A model generated the notes under the pieces. The model had not been told where the DNA came from and did not search any database. It saw nothing but the letters and a program-made list of their open reading frames with translations. Below, piece by piece: positions 47,501 to 57,433 of a stretch of 64,000 bases of DNA. Source of the stretch: Chrysemys picta bellii (taxonomy: Eukaryota; Chordata; Testudines; Emydidae); the NCBI RefSeq assembly GCF_011386835.1, contig NC_088791.1, forward strand, positions 129,494,943 through 129,558,942. Reading direction: 5' to 3'. Every line of letters begins with the position of its first letter. Within the stretch, counting starts at the first letter, position 1. A program made the translations under genes and the position numbers.

Positions 47501-50040
47501 AAGGTTTCCAGAGATCCTATAGAGACCCTAAATTAGCCCTCCAAAGCCTTAGTGAGCTGAATTATTTAAATTGGTCTCAGATAGAAAGAGGAACATATTC
47601 TGCTCTTGGTTATACCAGTGTAAATCCAGTAACTTTATTTGGCTCTGTTCACCCTGCGTACCGCCAGCTTCTGCTGGAAGAAACTGAAGCTTAGGACTCT
47701 CATGGCAGAAAGTCTGTTTGGTGCTGGAGTTTGCAATTGCATATGGCAGCCATCACCATAACTCCACCCTTCTACCAAGGTCAAATGCCCCTGCTAGAAT
47801 AGCCATCCCCACTGGACCAAGAGTGTGCACTTTACACAATCAAAGATGAATCAAGCCCATTTACTTCCATAGTTACTCTGGTGCAACTGTGGACTGATTT
47901 TGTCCCAGTACTTCCATTTAGAAACATAAAACTGGACCCATCAGAGTCAAAGATATTTATTTTGAGTAAAAAAAAAGTAAAAAAAAAAACCTGCTCTAGA
48001 TAAGGAATAAAGTACATTGGATTTTTAGAACACTTGAACGGTCTTTTTAGACATTAGCACATGTAATATTAACTCCGCCCCCCAGAATCCTGCTGCTGTC
48101 ACCTAGAACTTACACTTCCTTCTCCATTACTTCGGCTGTATTTAAGAAAACACACACACTATCAGGATATGTGCAAGCACCACTGTAATAGGAAGCTTAC
48201 TACAGAGAATACATTAAACCTCTTGCAAATTTCTATTTTTGTATGGAATATCTGCTAACACCAGCAAGCATATCTGGTCATTGTATGAACTCTTTGGGAA
48301 TAGCATATTCTTTAAAATTTTCTCCAGTTTCCAGAAGCTGAAGCAAAAAAAAAAAAAAAAAAGAGGGGAAGTTCCTCCTCCTACCCACCACCAAAAAAAA
48401 CCCTATATGCTTTTTAAACATACAAACTTCCCTCATATTTCATCTCAGGAATAGGCTTGTGAATGCTCCAATTTCAAGTGAGCCAGCAAGGTGAACACCA
48501 CACAAAGAAATTAATCCTTAACATTTCTCCACCCTCCCTAAAAATACACCCATTTCAAATCCAACGCCTCTTGTGCAGTTGTGATTTCATAAGTTCTGTG
48601 TCCACCGAACCACATGCTGCCAGGAACAGAAACACATTCTAAAAGCAAGATCACACACACTCAAAATCAGAGAGAACCTGAAAACACATCTTTTCAGCGA
48701 GAAACAGCTTAAAATGCCTCCAGCAAGTTTAAAGTGTGCGTATATATTTATGTTATAATGGATATACACCGAATGTTTGAGCAAAAATTAGCCAAAGCAG
48801 TAAAATGTACTAGTGATGCCTCTTTCATCTGGCGGAGAAGGAAGATGAAGAGAAGAGAGGGACAAGAGAATACATGTATAATCAATTTGAACTGCTTAGT
48901 GCCCTTCTTCTTAGATGTAGTTTACTAGTGTTGAACACTGAAAACACCACTGCTGGTCAGGTTATGCAATCGACTTGTCACATACACCTTATTCAGCACA
49001 TGTTGATGTGTGGAGGTGTTTCCTTCTCCAATGGTTTCTTAAAACATCAGAAAATGATTCCAGGGAGGGTTTGAAGTAATATAAAACACTAATCAAGCTC
49101 TTTTCAAAATCACTATATTTAAAATGGAATCAAGCTAACGTTTCACAGGTAACTTTTTTTTTTTTTAAGATTCTACGTCAACCCTCCATTTTGTTGGCTT
49201 GCTTAGTTAAAATATTTAGTAAAGTTCAAGGCAGTACTTTCACTCATTTTTAAAGTTTTGGATAGTAACATAAAATGAGATTATTTAAAACAATTATTGT
49301 TTTTTAAAAACATTTGAAATCATGAATTCAAATTACTGTTTACTAAATTGAAAGGGGGGGGGGGGTCAGAAGCACTTATTGTTCCTGGAAGCAAAAACAA
49401 ACAAACAAATCAAGAAATTCCCAAACCACCCTCCAAAGGTTGTTTTATTTAATACACTTAATGTAAACAAACTACCTAATTTTTCACTTGTTTTTAAAAT
49501 CATGCTTTTTCCCTCCTCACACAAAAGGAAGCCCTACTTTCTCTCTCTGTCCCTCTCCTTTAAAATCTGGGATTTAAGACAGGTGGCTATGTACTTTTTC
49601 CAAAGGTGAATTTAAAAACAAAACAAACCCCATACAACCACAAAACAGCTTGCAGTGTTAAGAGAATCAAAAACGCACAACAGTTAGGAGCTGGTACTTT
49701 TTTAAAGCCTAAAAAGTGTCTCACACTGGCAGCTCATCTGTCCCCCCTTTCTTCCCATATGAGGTGAGGAAAGGGACTGAAGACTAGTCAGGGCCACAGA
49801 AAGAAACCTTCCAATAAAAAATGAGGGGGGAAATAAAAGGATTGTGGGGAAGATGAGGAGAGAGCATGGAACAATATCATAACCCCATCACTATTAGCAG
49901 CTCCACCACCTTCCCTCACCCCAATCCATTTAGCTACTATCTCCCTCTGCTCCTAGGGCCTACACACTGAAACACACACACACACACCACCAAAAGAACA
50001 CAAGTCAAGAAAACTACAAAGCAGAACACTGGGGAAGAGG
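44538..50040. other. No gene seen; transposon-poor unique sequence
   Basis: It contains simple runs (G-run near 46062-46074, A-run near 48345-48362, T-run near 49157-49166). The 149-codon frame 45219-45668 has no domain and atypical composition for a protein. No exon could be supported, though this tract may be intronic or regulatory if the island at 50.0-51.3 kb is a promoter. Confidence 0.45.
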
Positions 50041-51044
50041 AGCAACCCACCCCGGAGATTTTAAAGATTGCTTGCAAAGAGATCACAGATCGTATCTCCA
50101 GCCCACCCTAGAGTGGTGTCCCTATCGCACTGGAGGGAAAGAGGGGGTGACTCTTGTTTGTGGGGGGCTGCCCCTAGGAATCTGGGGAGAAAACTCCCCC
50201 AAACCCTTTTGCCAGCCCCCTCTACTTTCTTCCCAACACTTTCCCCCCACTCCCCCGTTTGTTTCCTGGAGAAGGAAAAAAAAGTTACCACCAGCTTCTT
50301 CTCTACTGGAACTGCTGCCAGACCCAACTTTCTCTCCTTCCAGCCGCTGGGAAGCTCCAGGCTGTTCTTCTTCTTTAAAACTTTATTCTGATCTATTTAA
50401 AGGGGGGTGGGGGTGGGGAGGAGAGAGAGGAAACGTTTGGAGCTTTTCTTCCTCTCCACCCCCCCCCCCCCCCCCGATGGCTTGAGAAAATGAAGGGGGG
50501 GAGAGAAAAAAAAAGCTGCGAAGGGAAAAAAGAAAGTTAAAAAGGCTGAGGTTTCCAAAAGGAACCACACAATTACTAATAAATGGCTAGAACAAACAGA
50601 CACAAGGAGGAGGAGGAGAGAGAGAGTTTTGCTGGTCAGTAAACTTCAAGCTGCTGGGATGAGGTCATTGGTGTAAAAATAAAGAGATGGCGTCATTTGA
50701 AACCAATCCCAGTGAATGAACTCAGCCTGGGGGAGGGGGGACAGAGGAGCAGGGTAAGGAGACAGCAGCAGCCACCTCTGGCAAAGCAGCCCCTGCTCCT
50801 CTCTTTCCCCCCACAGCAAGAGCTCCAGCCCCCAACTCTGGCTGTGTCCCCCCCTCAGCACATGCTTGAAGTGAACCGAATGCTGGTGTCACGCCAGTGC
50901 TGTCTGGCTTTTTTCTCTCGGCTTGAAAGGGGGCGGGATTCACATTTCTTCCCCTTGGACTCCTGTTTGAATACTTTGTTTCTGAGGCAGCCCCTGGGAG
51001 GAGCCTGGAGAGCTGCGATACAATGAGGCAGCTATTCAAATGAG
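50041..51044. promoter_or_regulatory. GC-rich, promoter-like segment
   Basis: This segment is richer in G+C and has more CpG than its surroundings, though too few CpGs for a classic strong island. It groups plausible core-promoter motifs: an inverted CCAAT (ATTGG, 50667-50671), a CRE-like TGGCGTCA (50688-50695), another CRE-like TGAGGTCA (50660-50667) and a direct CCAAT (50703-50707), all within 50 bp. It is free of transposons. I see no exon, and the direction of transcription cannot be decided. Long G/C runs make the many open frames here meaningless. Confidence 0.4.
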
Positions 51045-51298
51045 TTGCTGCTGCTCTCCCTCCCTCTTTCCCGCCTCCTCTCCTTGCTATCTCTCCTTCC
51101 TTCTCTTCTCACTCCTGCTCTCCTCCCCAGCCCCTGCCTTCTGCTTTCTTCTTTCCCTTTGCTTCTCCTGCCTCCTACTGCTCTATCACCTTCTCCCTGC
51201 CTCTCCTGTCTCCTTTCTCTTCTCTCTCCTGGGCTTTATCTAGCCCCTTCTCCATCCTCCTCTGTCTCCCTTTCCTGTCTTCTCCCTCACAGGCCCGT
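51045..51298. repeat. Polypyrimidine (C/T) tract, about 250 bp
   Basis: The plus strand is almost entirely C and T in 'ctccctctt'-type units. It ends 'cttctccctcacag', which by composition resembles a splice acceptor. Mirror-like pyrimidine tracts can adopt triplex DNA. It is probably low-complexity sequence next to the promoter-like segment. Confidence 0.8.
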
Positions 51299-51585
51299 TT
51301 AAACCAACCCTGCTAAGTCTCAGCTGGGCACCATGTCTACAATATGGAATTTTACCACCAGCCCCAGCCCCAATTCAACTGTACCCTTAACACAAGCAGG
51401 AGCCCTTGTTTTATATGCTCACAACACCCCTATAAGGCCGGGGAATGCTATTAAGCCCATCATAGAGATGAGGAATAGAAATACCAAGGGTATGTCTACA
51501 CTTAAAATGCTGCTGCTGCAACTGTGGTACTGTAGCACTTCAGTATAGGCACTACCTACACTGATGGGAGGGGTTCTCCGGTTGG

Positions 51586-51709
51586 TAGGGTGACCAGACA
51601 GCAAGTGTGAAAAATCAGGACAGGGAGTGGGGGATAATAGGAGCCTATATAAGACAAAGCCCCAAATATTGGGACTGTCCCTATAAAATCAGGACATCTG
51701 GTCACCCTA
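51586..51709. mobile_element. hAT-type MITE with TAGGGTGACCAG ends (second copy)
   Basis: The ends TAGGGTGACCAG and CTGGTCACCCTA match the copy at 11545-11687. The target duplication is CCGGTTGG (51578-51585) against CCTGTTGG (51710-51717), 7 of 8. It is shorter than the first copy because it lacks the A-run. Confidence 0.9.
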
Positions 51710-51808
51710 CCTGTTGGTGTAAGTAATCCACCTCCCTGAGAGGCAGTAGCTCGGCCAATGGAACAATTCCTCTGTTGACCCTAGTGCTGTCTACAATGGG
51801 GGTAAGGT

Positions 51809-51871
51809 CGGTATAGCTACATTTCTCCAGGGTGTGAACTTTTCACACCCTGGAGAAATGTAGCTATACCG
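51809..51871. repeat. Perfect 30-bp hairpin with 3-base loop
   Basis: The arms at 51809-51838 and 51842-51871 are exact reverse complements ('cggtatagctacatttctcc' followed by 'agggtgtgaa' in the left arm). The stem lies inside the hAT-like MITE and looks like an inverted duplication of one of its internal segments. Confidence 0.95.
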
Positions 51872-52015
51872 ATGTAAGTTCTTAGTGTAGATCAGCCCTA
51901 AGTCATTTGCCCAAGGTCACACAGGAAGTCAGTGATGGAGCAAGGAATTGAGCCTAAACACTCCCAAGTCCTAAACCAGTGCCCTAACCGCTGGGCCATG
52001 CTCAGGAACCCTAGT

Positions 52016-52290
52016 CCTGGTCTACACTAGGAAATTAGGACGGTATAACTATATCACTCAGAGGTCTAAAAAATCCACACCCCTGAGCTACGCAGCTAAA
52101 CTGACCTAGTCCCTGGCGTAGACAGCACTAGATTGACAGGAAAATTCTCCCATTGATCTAGCTACCATCTCTTGGGCAGGTGGATTACCTATGCCAACAA
52201 GAGAATCCTTCCTGTCAGCATAGGCAGCGCCTTCACTGAAGCGCTACAGCGGCGCAGCTGTGCTGATGCAGCATGTTAAGTGTAGACAAG
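52016..52290. mobile_element. hAT-like MITE ('gtctacac' family)
   Basis: The left end CCTGGTCTACACTAGG pairs with the complement of the right end (CTTGTCTACACTTAA). Flanking ACCCTAGT (52008-52015) and CCCCTAGT (52291-52298) agree at 7 of 8. It lies directly beyond the MIR head. Confidence 0.82.
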
Positions 52291-52298
52291 CCCCTAGT

Positions 52299-52799
52299 GT
52301 AGACAAGGTGGTGTAGACATTGGTTCAATGGGACTACTCATGAACAAGGATCAAGCCCTAAAAGGAAGAATTAATTACCCCTCCCTTTCTGTTCATTCTT
52401 CACATTTTTTTAACTAATTGTTTTATTGTGACACAGGTCCCAAAACAAATTCAAAATAACCTCACGGTACACTGCACACTGTGCTAGAGAAATGAGAACA
52501 AATCATAATTGTCCAACCTGGCAATAATCGCTTCAGGTGACTTTTCAAAATGTGTACTTATCAATTTAAAGTGATATTACATCAAATTGTAAGTAAAACA
52601 GAAAAATAGCCACAAGGCTCCTGGTCCCTCAGCTGACTTCCCGGTTGAGCACCCTTGTGTCTGCGGGGAGCCCTTTTGACATCATTGCAAGATCAGGGCC
52701 AAGATCTTAGAAATACTCTTCTTTAAAGAGAAATTCCTTATTTAAAACAACAACAACAAAAACCTTGAGGAAAAGAAATTGAAAGTTAAGCTGGAACAT
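52299..52799. other. No gene seen
   Basis: Unique AT-rich sequence. Its start repeats a piece of MITE end ('agtgtagacaaggtggtgta'). Confidence 0.5.
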
Positions 52800-53339
52800 C
52801 TAGATATACTTTTTATATCACACAAAGTAATTATACATCACACCTCTGCTATAAGAACAGATGCAAAACCTGCAGACTTATCTCCCCTGCTATGATGATC
52901 AAAACCCCCACAAGACAGCTTTCAAGATCCAAGGGTCCTACACATACCTATCACCACGTGTGGTGTACCTCATCCAGTGCACTAAATGCCCCAATAACAA
53001 CTATGTGGGTGAAACCAGACAATCACTATGCTCTCAAGTGAACTCATACAGAAAAATAATAAAAGACAAAAACACTCTATTACTTGTGGGCGGACACTTT
53101 TCACAAAACAATCATTCCATATCTGACCTCTGAGTCCTCGTCCTCAAATGAAACCTGTGCAACAGATTCAAAAGATAAGCCTGGGAACTTAAATTCATAA
53201 CTCTGCTAGACACCAAAAATCATGGCCTTAATAAAGACACTGGATTTACAGTTTATTACAACAATTTGTAACCCAATAACCCTCCTCTGTCCTACTACAG
53301 TAGAGATGTTAACTGGTCATTTCACCTTTGAATGGTCTC
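52800..53339 (+). mobile_element. Penelope-like element fragment with endonuclease region
   Basis: It contains the GIY-YIG coding remnant (52850-53133) and about 200 bp downstream that still reads like degraded Penelope coding and untranslated sequence ('acctttgaatggtctcttgc'). It is cut at the left, and at the right by a CR1 3' fragment. Confidence 0.8.
52850..53133 (+). pseudogene. Penelope GIY-YIG endonuclease remnant
   Basis: It begins NRCKTC at about 52856, recalling the cysteine motif that precedes the domain. It then shows GSYTYLSPRVVYLIQCTKC, NYVGETRQSL, and GGHFSQNNHSISDL before a stop at 53133. The Val-Val-Tyr and Tyr-Val-Gly-Glu blocks correspond to the GIY and YIG motifs of Penelope endonucleases. 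The usual Gly-His after the catalytic Arg region is degraded. It is a single-domain relic, not a gene. Confidence 0.88.
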
Positions 53340-53622
53340 TTGCAACATTGATTAGATTAGATAAATTCATGGAGAGGAGGTCCATCAATGGCTATAAGAC
53401 AAGATGGTCAGGGATGCTACCCCATTCTCTGGTTGTTCCTGAACCTCTGACTGCCAGAAGCTGGGACTGGATGACAAGGGATGTACCACCAGGTAATTGC
53501 CCTGTTCTCTTTATTCTCTCTGAAGCATCTCGCGCTGGCCTCTGTTGGAAGACAGGACATTGGGCTAGATGGACGATTGTTCTGACCCAGTATGGCCATC
53601 CTTATGTTCTTAAAAAGAATCC
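53340..53622 (+). mobile_element. CR1 LINE 3' end (subfamily B)
   Basis: It contains 'gataaattcatggagagg', 'ttgggctagatggacgat' and 'gacccagtatggccatcc' to 'ttatgttctta', matching the 3' end of the CR1 at 31857-33310. It directly follows Penelope sequence. Confidence 0.9.
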
Positions 53623-54525
53623 ATAGTAGTGCCAGATTTATCTTCTATTATACTGAAGCAACAGCTTTGTATGGTCAAGGCTGAACAGCAGGTTCTGTTT
53701 AGAGGTAGATACTTCTAAGTACTCTAAAATCTGCATGCTTACTTGGATTGTCTTGAAACTTTCGGTGTCTCTTAGGGGTGCTTAGTAGTGTTAGTAGTCC
53801 AAACTTGGGGGGTCATTTGAGCAAGGTGCTCCTGCGATAAACCCCCTGAAAGAACAGCATTTTACAAAAACTATTGGTTCTTATAAGTTATAATGCTCTT
53901 TTTGCACACATTGTCCCCCAATTGATCTCAGTTGCTTGACATTTATCTCACTAGTGCATGCCACTGCCCCTTTGGGGAAGCAATATTGAAAATGTTATTG
54001 ACCATAGAATTTGGCTCTTGAGAACAGTACATGCTAAAATTCATGAACCAGAGAGACTGAATGTACATGTGCAGCAAGACGACAAGATATAGCCTGAATG
54101 TTGCTACTATCTGTTTCTGTTAAGGGTTTGGGGCTTTTAAAAAAAAATATTTTATTTTAAAAAATGTGCCTTGATAATTTGCACAACAAATTTAGAAGGG
54201 GCTCTATTTTCTGAAAGATAATAAATAACACCTGCGCTACACAGATATTTGAGAATCATTGCTGGGCATGTTGCTACTTTCCACCTGGTGCATTATTGTA
54301 GCAGAGTGCCAACATTGATTAATCAATTGAGCACTGATTAACTAGAGGGTAGATAAAAGACAGTTAGGATAAATGCAATCATGTTTCCTGAACAATGTAA
54401 CTGAGTCAGGGGGTTCCTGATATGCAGTCCCCTTAACATGAGATGCTCATAACCTTTTTAAATTCTTATACCTTTTTTGGGGCCAAGCTAGGGAACATGG
54501 AAGTGCCAGAGCAGCACTGGGTGTC
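53623..54525. other. No gene seen; unique AT-rich sequence
   Basis: No repeat family or exon recognised. Confidence 0.5.
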
Positions 54526-55085
54526 TGAGGGACCAGTGCTGAGAGTATGAGGGTTGGGAGAGAGCAGGGAGAGGAGGGGGGCATTGGGAGTGGGGGAGTG
54601 GCAAGGAATAAGGGGAGAGGGATTCGGGATTGCAGAGAAAGGAAGGGGATTAGGGAGAGAAGAATAAATTGGAAAGGGTGATGAGGGAGAGGAGTTGGGG
54701 GAGCTCAGGCCAGGGGATGAGGGGAAGTGGGAGGGATAGAATGGGGGTGGTAGCAAGGGTGGTGAGTGGGATTAGGAACACCACTATGGCCCCTCTAAGC
54801 TTACCAGGGGCATGGAGTGGCAAGGAGAGTGGAGTTGGGGGATGGGTGGGTTCGGAGCTGGAGTGTGTAGCAAGGCTTAACGCACTCAGGATGTGGGAGT
54901 GGGACTTGTAGCAGCAGTTTGTGCGTGAGGGGCTCAGAGAAATGGACATGTTGGAGGAGTTGGAGCAGTGACAGGGGTTTCTGAGCTGTTGGGGGCAAAT
55001 AGGGTTTGTAGCAGTGTGGGGCAGGGAGTGTTGGAACAGTGCAGGGAAGAGTGGGGTGGAAAGGAAGTGGTCAGAGCTGTGCGGC
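54526..55085. repeat. Purine-rich (G/A) low-complexity block
   Basis: The plus strand is dominated by G and A, with recurring 'gggagagagcagggagag' and 'gtggggtgg'-like units and few C or T. The strong strand asymmetry creates long minus-strand open frames (54650-55183) rich in Pro, Ser and Leu. These are not supported as genes. Confidence 0.7.
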
Positions 55086-55204
55086 GATGTTGGAGGGGCT
55101 TCAGATCTGTCCCCCCCAGGTCTCACGTATCCAACCATCAACCAATGACAGCTACTCCTTTTTTCTATGGCGGCTTGCCCCAAGTGCCATAGAAGCTGAA
55201 CACC

Positions 55205-55345
55205 TGACTCTGTAGTGTATTTATCCTCACATCACCCCTGTAAGGTGAAGTGCCATCATCCCCATAGGTCACAGAGGAAGTCTGTTGCAGATCAGGGAGT
55301 TTAACCCAGGTTTTCCAAGCCCCAGGTCCTACCTACTGGGTCATT
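55205..55345 (-). mobile_element. MIR SINE fragment
   Basis: On the plus strand 'atcatccccataggtcacag', 'aggaagtctgttgcagatc' and 'taacccaggttttccaagcc' resemble the reverse complement of the MIR core and B-box region. Confidence 0.65.
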
Positions 55346-55706
55346 CTTCTTCTCATGCCCCTGTGATGTCTGCCCCCACCCACTTCAAAAACTGTGCCCA
55401 CTGACTCCATGCTACTCCCTGCACAATTCCTGCAGCCTCTCCTCCACTCCTCTGTCTGTGGATGCCACATTGACACTTGCCTGTCAGTGAGGAGGACCGC
55501 TGGGGGTGGGGGAGAACCAGGCTGTGCCTGATAGGTAGAGACATGGGAGACAAGAAGATAATGCAGGGTGGTGAAGGGACTAACGTGCAGCCAGTTCATT
55601 CTGTGGCCAGGGTAATCATTGCCAAGGAGCCAGAGGCCATGGAGCGGGAGAGCTGGGCTGTGGTAAATGGGGATGCTGAGAGAGAATTTTTTAGAAAACA
55701 AGGAAA
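55346..55706. other. No gene seen
   Basis: The minus-strand frame 55333-55842 (169 codons) spans this stretch and the left inverted repeat of the next element, and part of its conceptual sequence recurs in the frame 56379-56681. The similarity comes from the transposon's inverted ends, not from a gene family. Confidence 0.6.
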
Positions 55707-55710
55707 TTAA

Positions 55711-56673
55711 ATGCCCCAAAACTGTTAACACAGAGTTAAAGTTGCCCAGTGGTGCCTGGTGCCCTTCCAGAATGTAGAAAGTGACTAAACTTAAACCTCT
55801 GAAAACCAGGAAATACAAAGTTAAGTTACACGCCACCTCCACAACACAACTTTAACTCTGCCCTCTTTGAGCAATGCCCCAACACACCTGTAACACACAT
55901 GCTAGCACTCTACTCTCGCAGATGTTGCATAACACTTTGGGAACAGAGCACATGAGCCCTGTAGGACACAGTCCAACACCTTCTCTTTGCAAAGGCAAAA
56001 CTTTGGTTTAGGTCAGGCATTGCGAATGGGAGCTACCTATATCTGACCTATACTCAGATGCTGAGCCTACTCCTCACATACCACCCCAGACTTGATCAAT
56101 GTTATCATCCCCTCACCCTTGACTAAAGGATTCCTGCTGAGACACTGCCTTCACTTACCCATCACTGAACCCTGGAGATCACTGTCCTGTGTGCCATTAG
56201 ACTGCCACCAATCTCCATGGCAAGAACATCACCTCGGCAGATCTACAAAACTCAGTGCTGAAACAAGGAATATTCAATCCTTCAAAGTGCACATACACCG
56301 CTTGCAATGTCACAGTAACAGCTCTATCAAGCTGCTTCAACTAATCCCTCCACCCTTCATATAGCTACACCTAACACAGTGAAGGCAGTTGGAGTGCATG
56401 TAGATAAATGCTGGAATTCAAACCCATGGAGCACCATGCAAATAATGGCACATTCTCTTAGAATTTCCTCCTATCTACTTATCGTGGCACTCTCCTTACT
56501 GACCCGTTCCCAGTGGTTACAGCCAGCTCCAAGGAGAGGAATTAAGGTGGCGTATAGCTTAACTTTGCATTTCCTGGTTTTCAGAGGTTTAAGTCTAGCC
56601 ACTACCCACATTCTGGAAGGGTACGAGGTACCACTGGGCAACCGTAACCCTGTTAACAGTGTTTTGGGGGCAT
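55711..56673. mobile_element. TTAA-flanked DNA transposon-like element with about 135-bp inverted repeats
   Basis: The left arm (55711-55846) and right arm (about 56540-56673) are reverse complements at roughly 80-85 percent by eye. Both share 'gttgcccagtggt', 'cccttccagaatgt', 'cttaaacctctgaaaacc' and 'aggaaat.caaagttaag' (left arm orientation). TTAA lies at both edges (55707-55710 and 56674-56677), with ATGCCCC/GGGGCAT at the tips. A TTAA target is used by piggyBac- and Kolobok-type elements. The 690-bp interior has no recognisable transposase. Confidence 0.75.
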
Positions 56674-56734
56674 TTAAATAACATTAATCTAAAACAGCAT
56701 CTATAGCACCATAAGAGACAGTCTATGCCCTGAA

Positions 56735-56833
56735 GAATTACTTTACTTGCATGAGTAGTCCCATTGAAGTTGATAGGATTACTCATGTTAATAAAATGAA
56801 GCATTTAAACAGGTGCTTGAAGGATCAGGGCCC
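56735..56833. repeat. Palindromic amniote-type repeat ('tagtcccattgaagt')
   Basis: It contains 'gcatgagtagtcccattgaa' and the complement-like 'ggattactcatgtt', ending 'gcttgaaggatcagggccc'. It is of the same general type as 59943-60060 and 62645-62750. Confidence 0.55.
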
Positions 56834-57213
56834 AATCTGAGACAAGAAACAACATGTAGGTGTGACAAACAACTGCAGGTGGGAGGGAGGATGAGGCTAA
56901 AGAAAATAAAATCATGTGATTCTGTAGGTTAACTGTGGGGATTTCTAATGGTTCCCTATTATCTTAGATTTTGAAATAAATAAATAAAATAAAATCATCT
57001 GCTCTGACTGATGAACAGTCAAATCATCATTGATCATTATGGTTTCTTGTAGGCATAACTGCACAACTGCATCTGGAAAAGGCATTTGAAGGTGGAAAGT
57101 ATAGCAAACATTATTTACAAAGAACAGCATAAAAAAGAATTGTTCTTAAGAAACGGCATGTAGAAGTACTTTATGGAAATAAATCTACTGTCACCTGATA
57201 AATATATTAACAC
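56834..57213. other. No gene seen
   Basis: AT-rich unique sequence. Confidence 0.5.
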
Positions 57214-57433
57214 TCCTGAGAGACATAGTTAAGCTGACCTAAGCCCTGGTGGAGACACCACTAGGTCAATACAAGAATTCTTCCATCAACCTAGCTACCA
57301 CCTCTTGAGGAGGTGGATTTACTACAGTGACGGAAAACTCCCTTCTGTTGCTGTAGTAAGTGTCCACACTACAGCCCCGTAACGAGAGCGCTGCAGCTGT
57401 GCAACTGCAGTGCTTGTAGTGTAGACATAACCT
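57214..57433. mobile_element. hAT-like MITE, left end truncated
   Basis: The right end 'gtagtgtagacataacc' and the interior ('ctaccacctcttgaggagg', 'gcgctgcagctgtgc') match the 'gtctacac' family copies at 51488-52290. The left terminal repeat is missing. Confidence 0.72.

Larger units (their letters stand above)
51488..51900. mobile_element. hAT-like MITE ('gtctacac' family), itself interrupted
   Basis: The ends GGGTATGTCTACACTTA and 'tagtgtagatcagccc' are inverted. The MITE at 51586-51709 splits it: 'gggaggggttctccg' before, and 'taagtaatccacctccc' after. The interior contains a perfect 30-bp hairpin at 51809-51871. Confidence 0.78.
51405..52005 (-). mobile_element. MIR SINE split by nested MITEs
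   Basis: Left piece (51405-51487): 'catcatagagatgaggaat', like the MIR core. Right piece (51901-52005): 'tcatttgcccaaggtcacac' and 'taaccgctgggccatg', the tRNA-like head on the minus strand. The pieces join sensibly if 51488-51900 is removed. Confidence 0.78.

Noticed and set aside
50041..51044. Calling a strong CpG island
   Set aside because: G+C is raised but CpG dinucleotides are sparse, so only a weak promoter-like call is justified.
51045..51300. Calling a first exon or splice acceptor at the end of the C/T tract
   Set aside because: A polypyrimidine run followed by CAG is expected by chance in such sequence, and no flanking exon could be recognised.
54650..55183. 177-codon minus-strand frame
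   Set aside because: It is the complement of a purine-rich low-complexity block. The product is Ser/Pro/Leu-rich with no motif.
55333..55842. Apparent protein family shared by frames 55333-55842 (minus) and 56379-56681 (plus)
   Set aside because: The shared stretch is the inverted terminal repeat of the 55711-56673 element read on opposite strands, not homologous genes.
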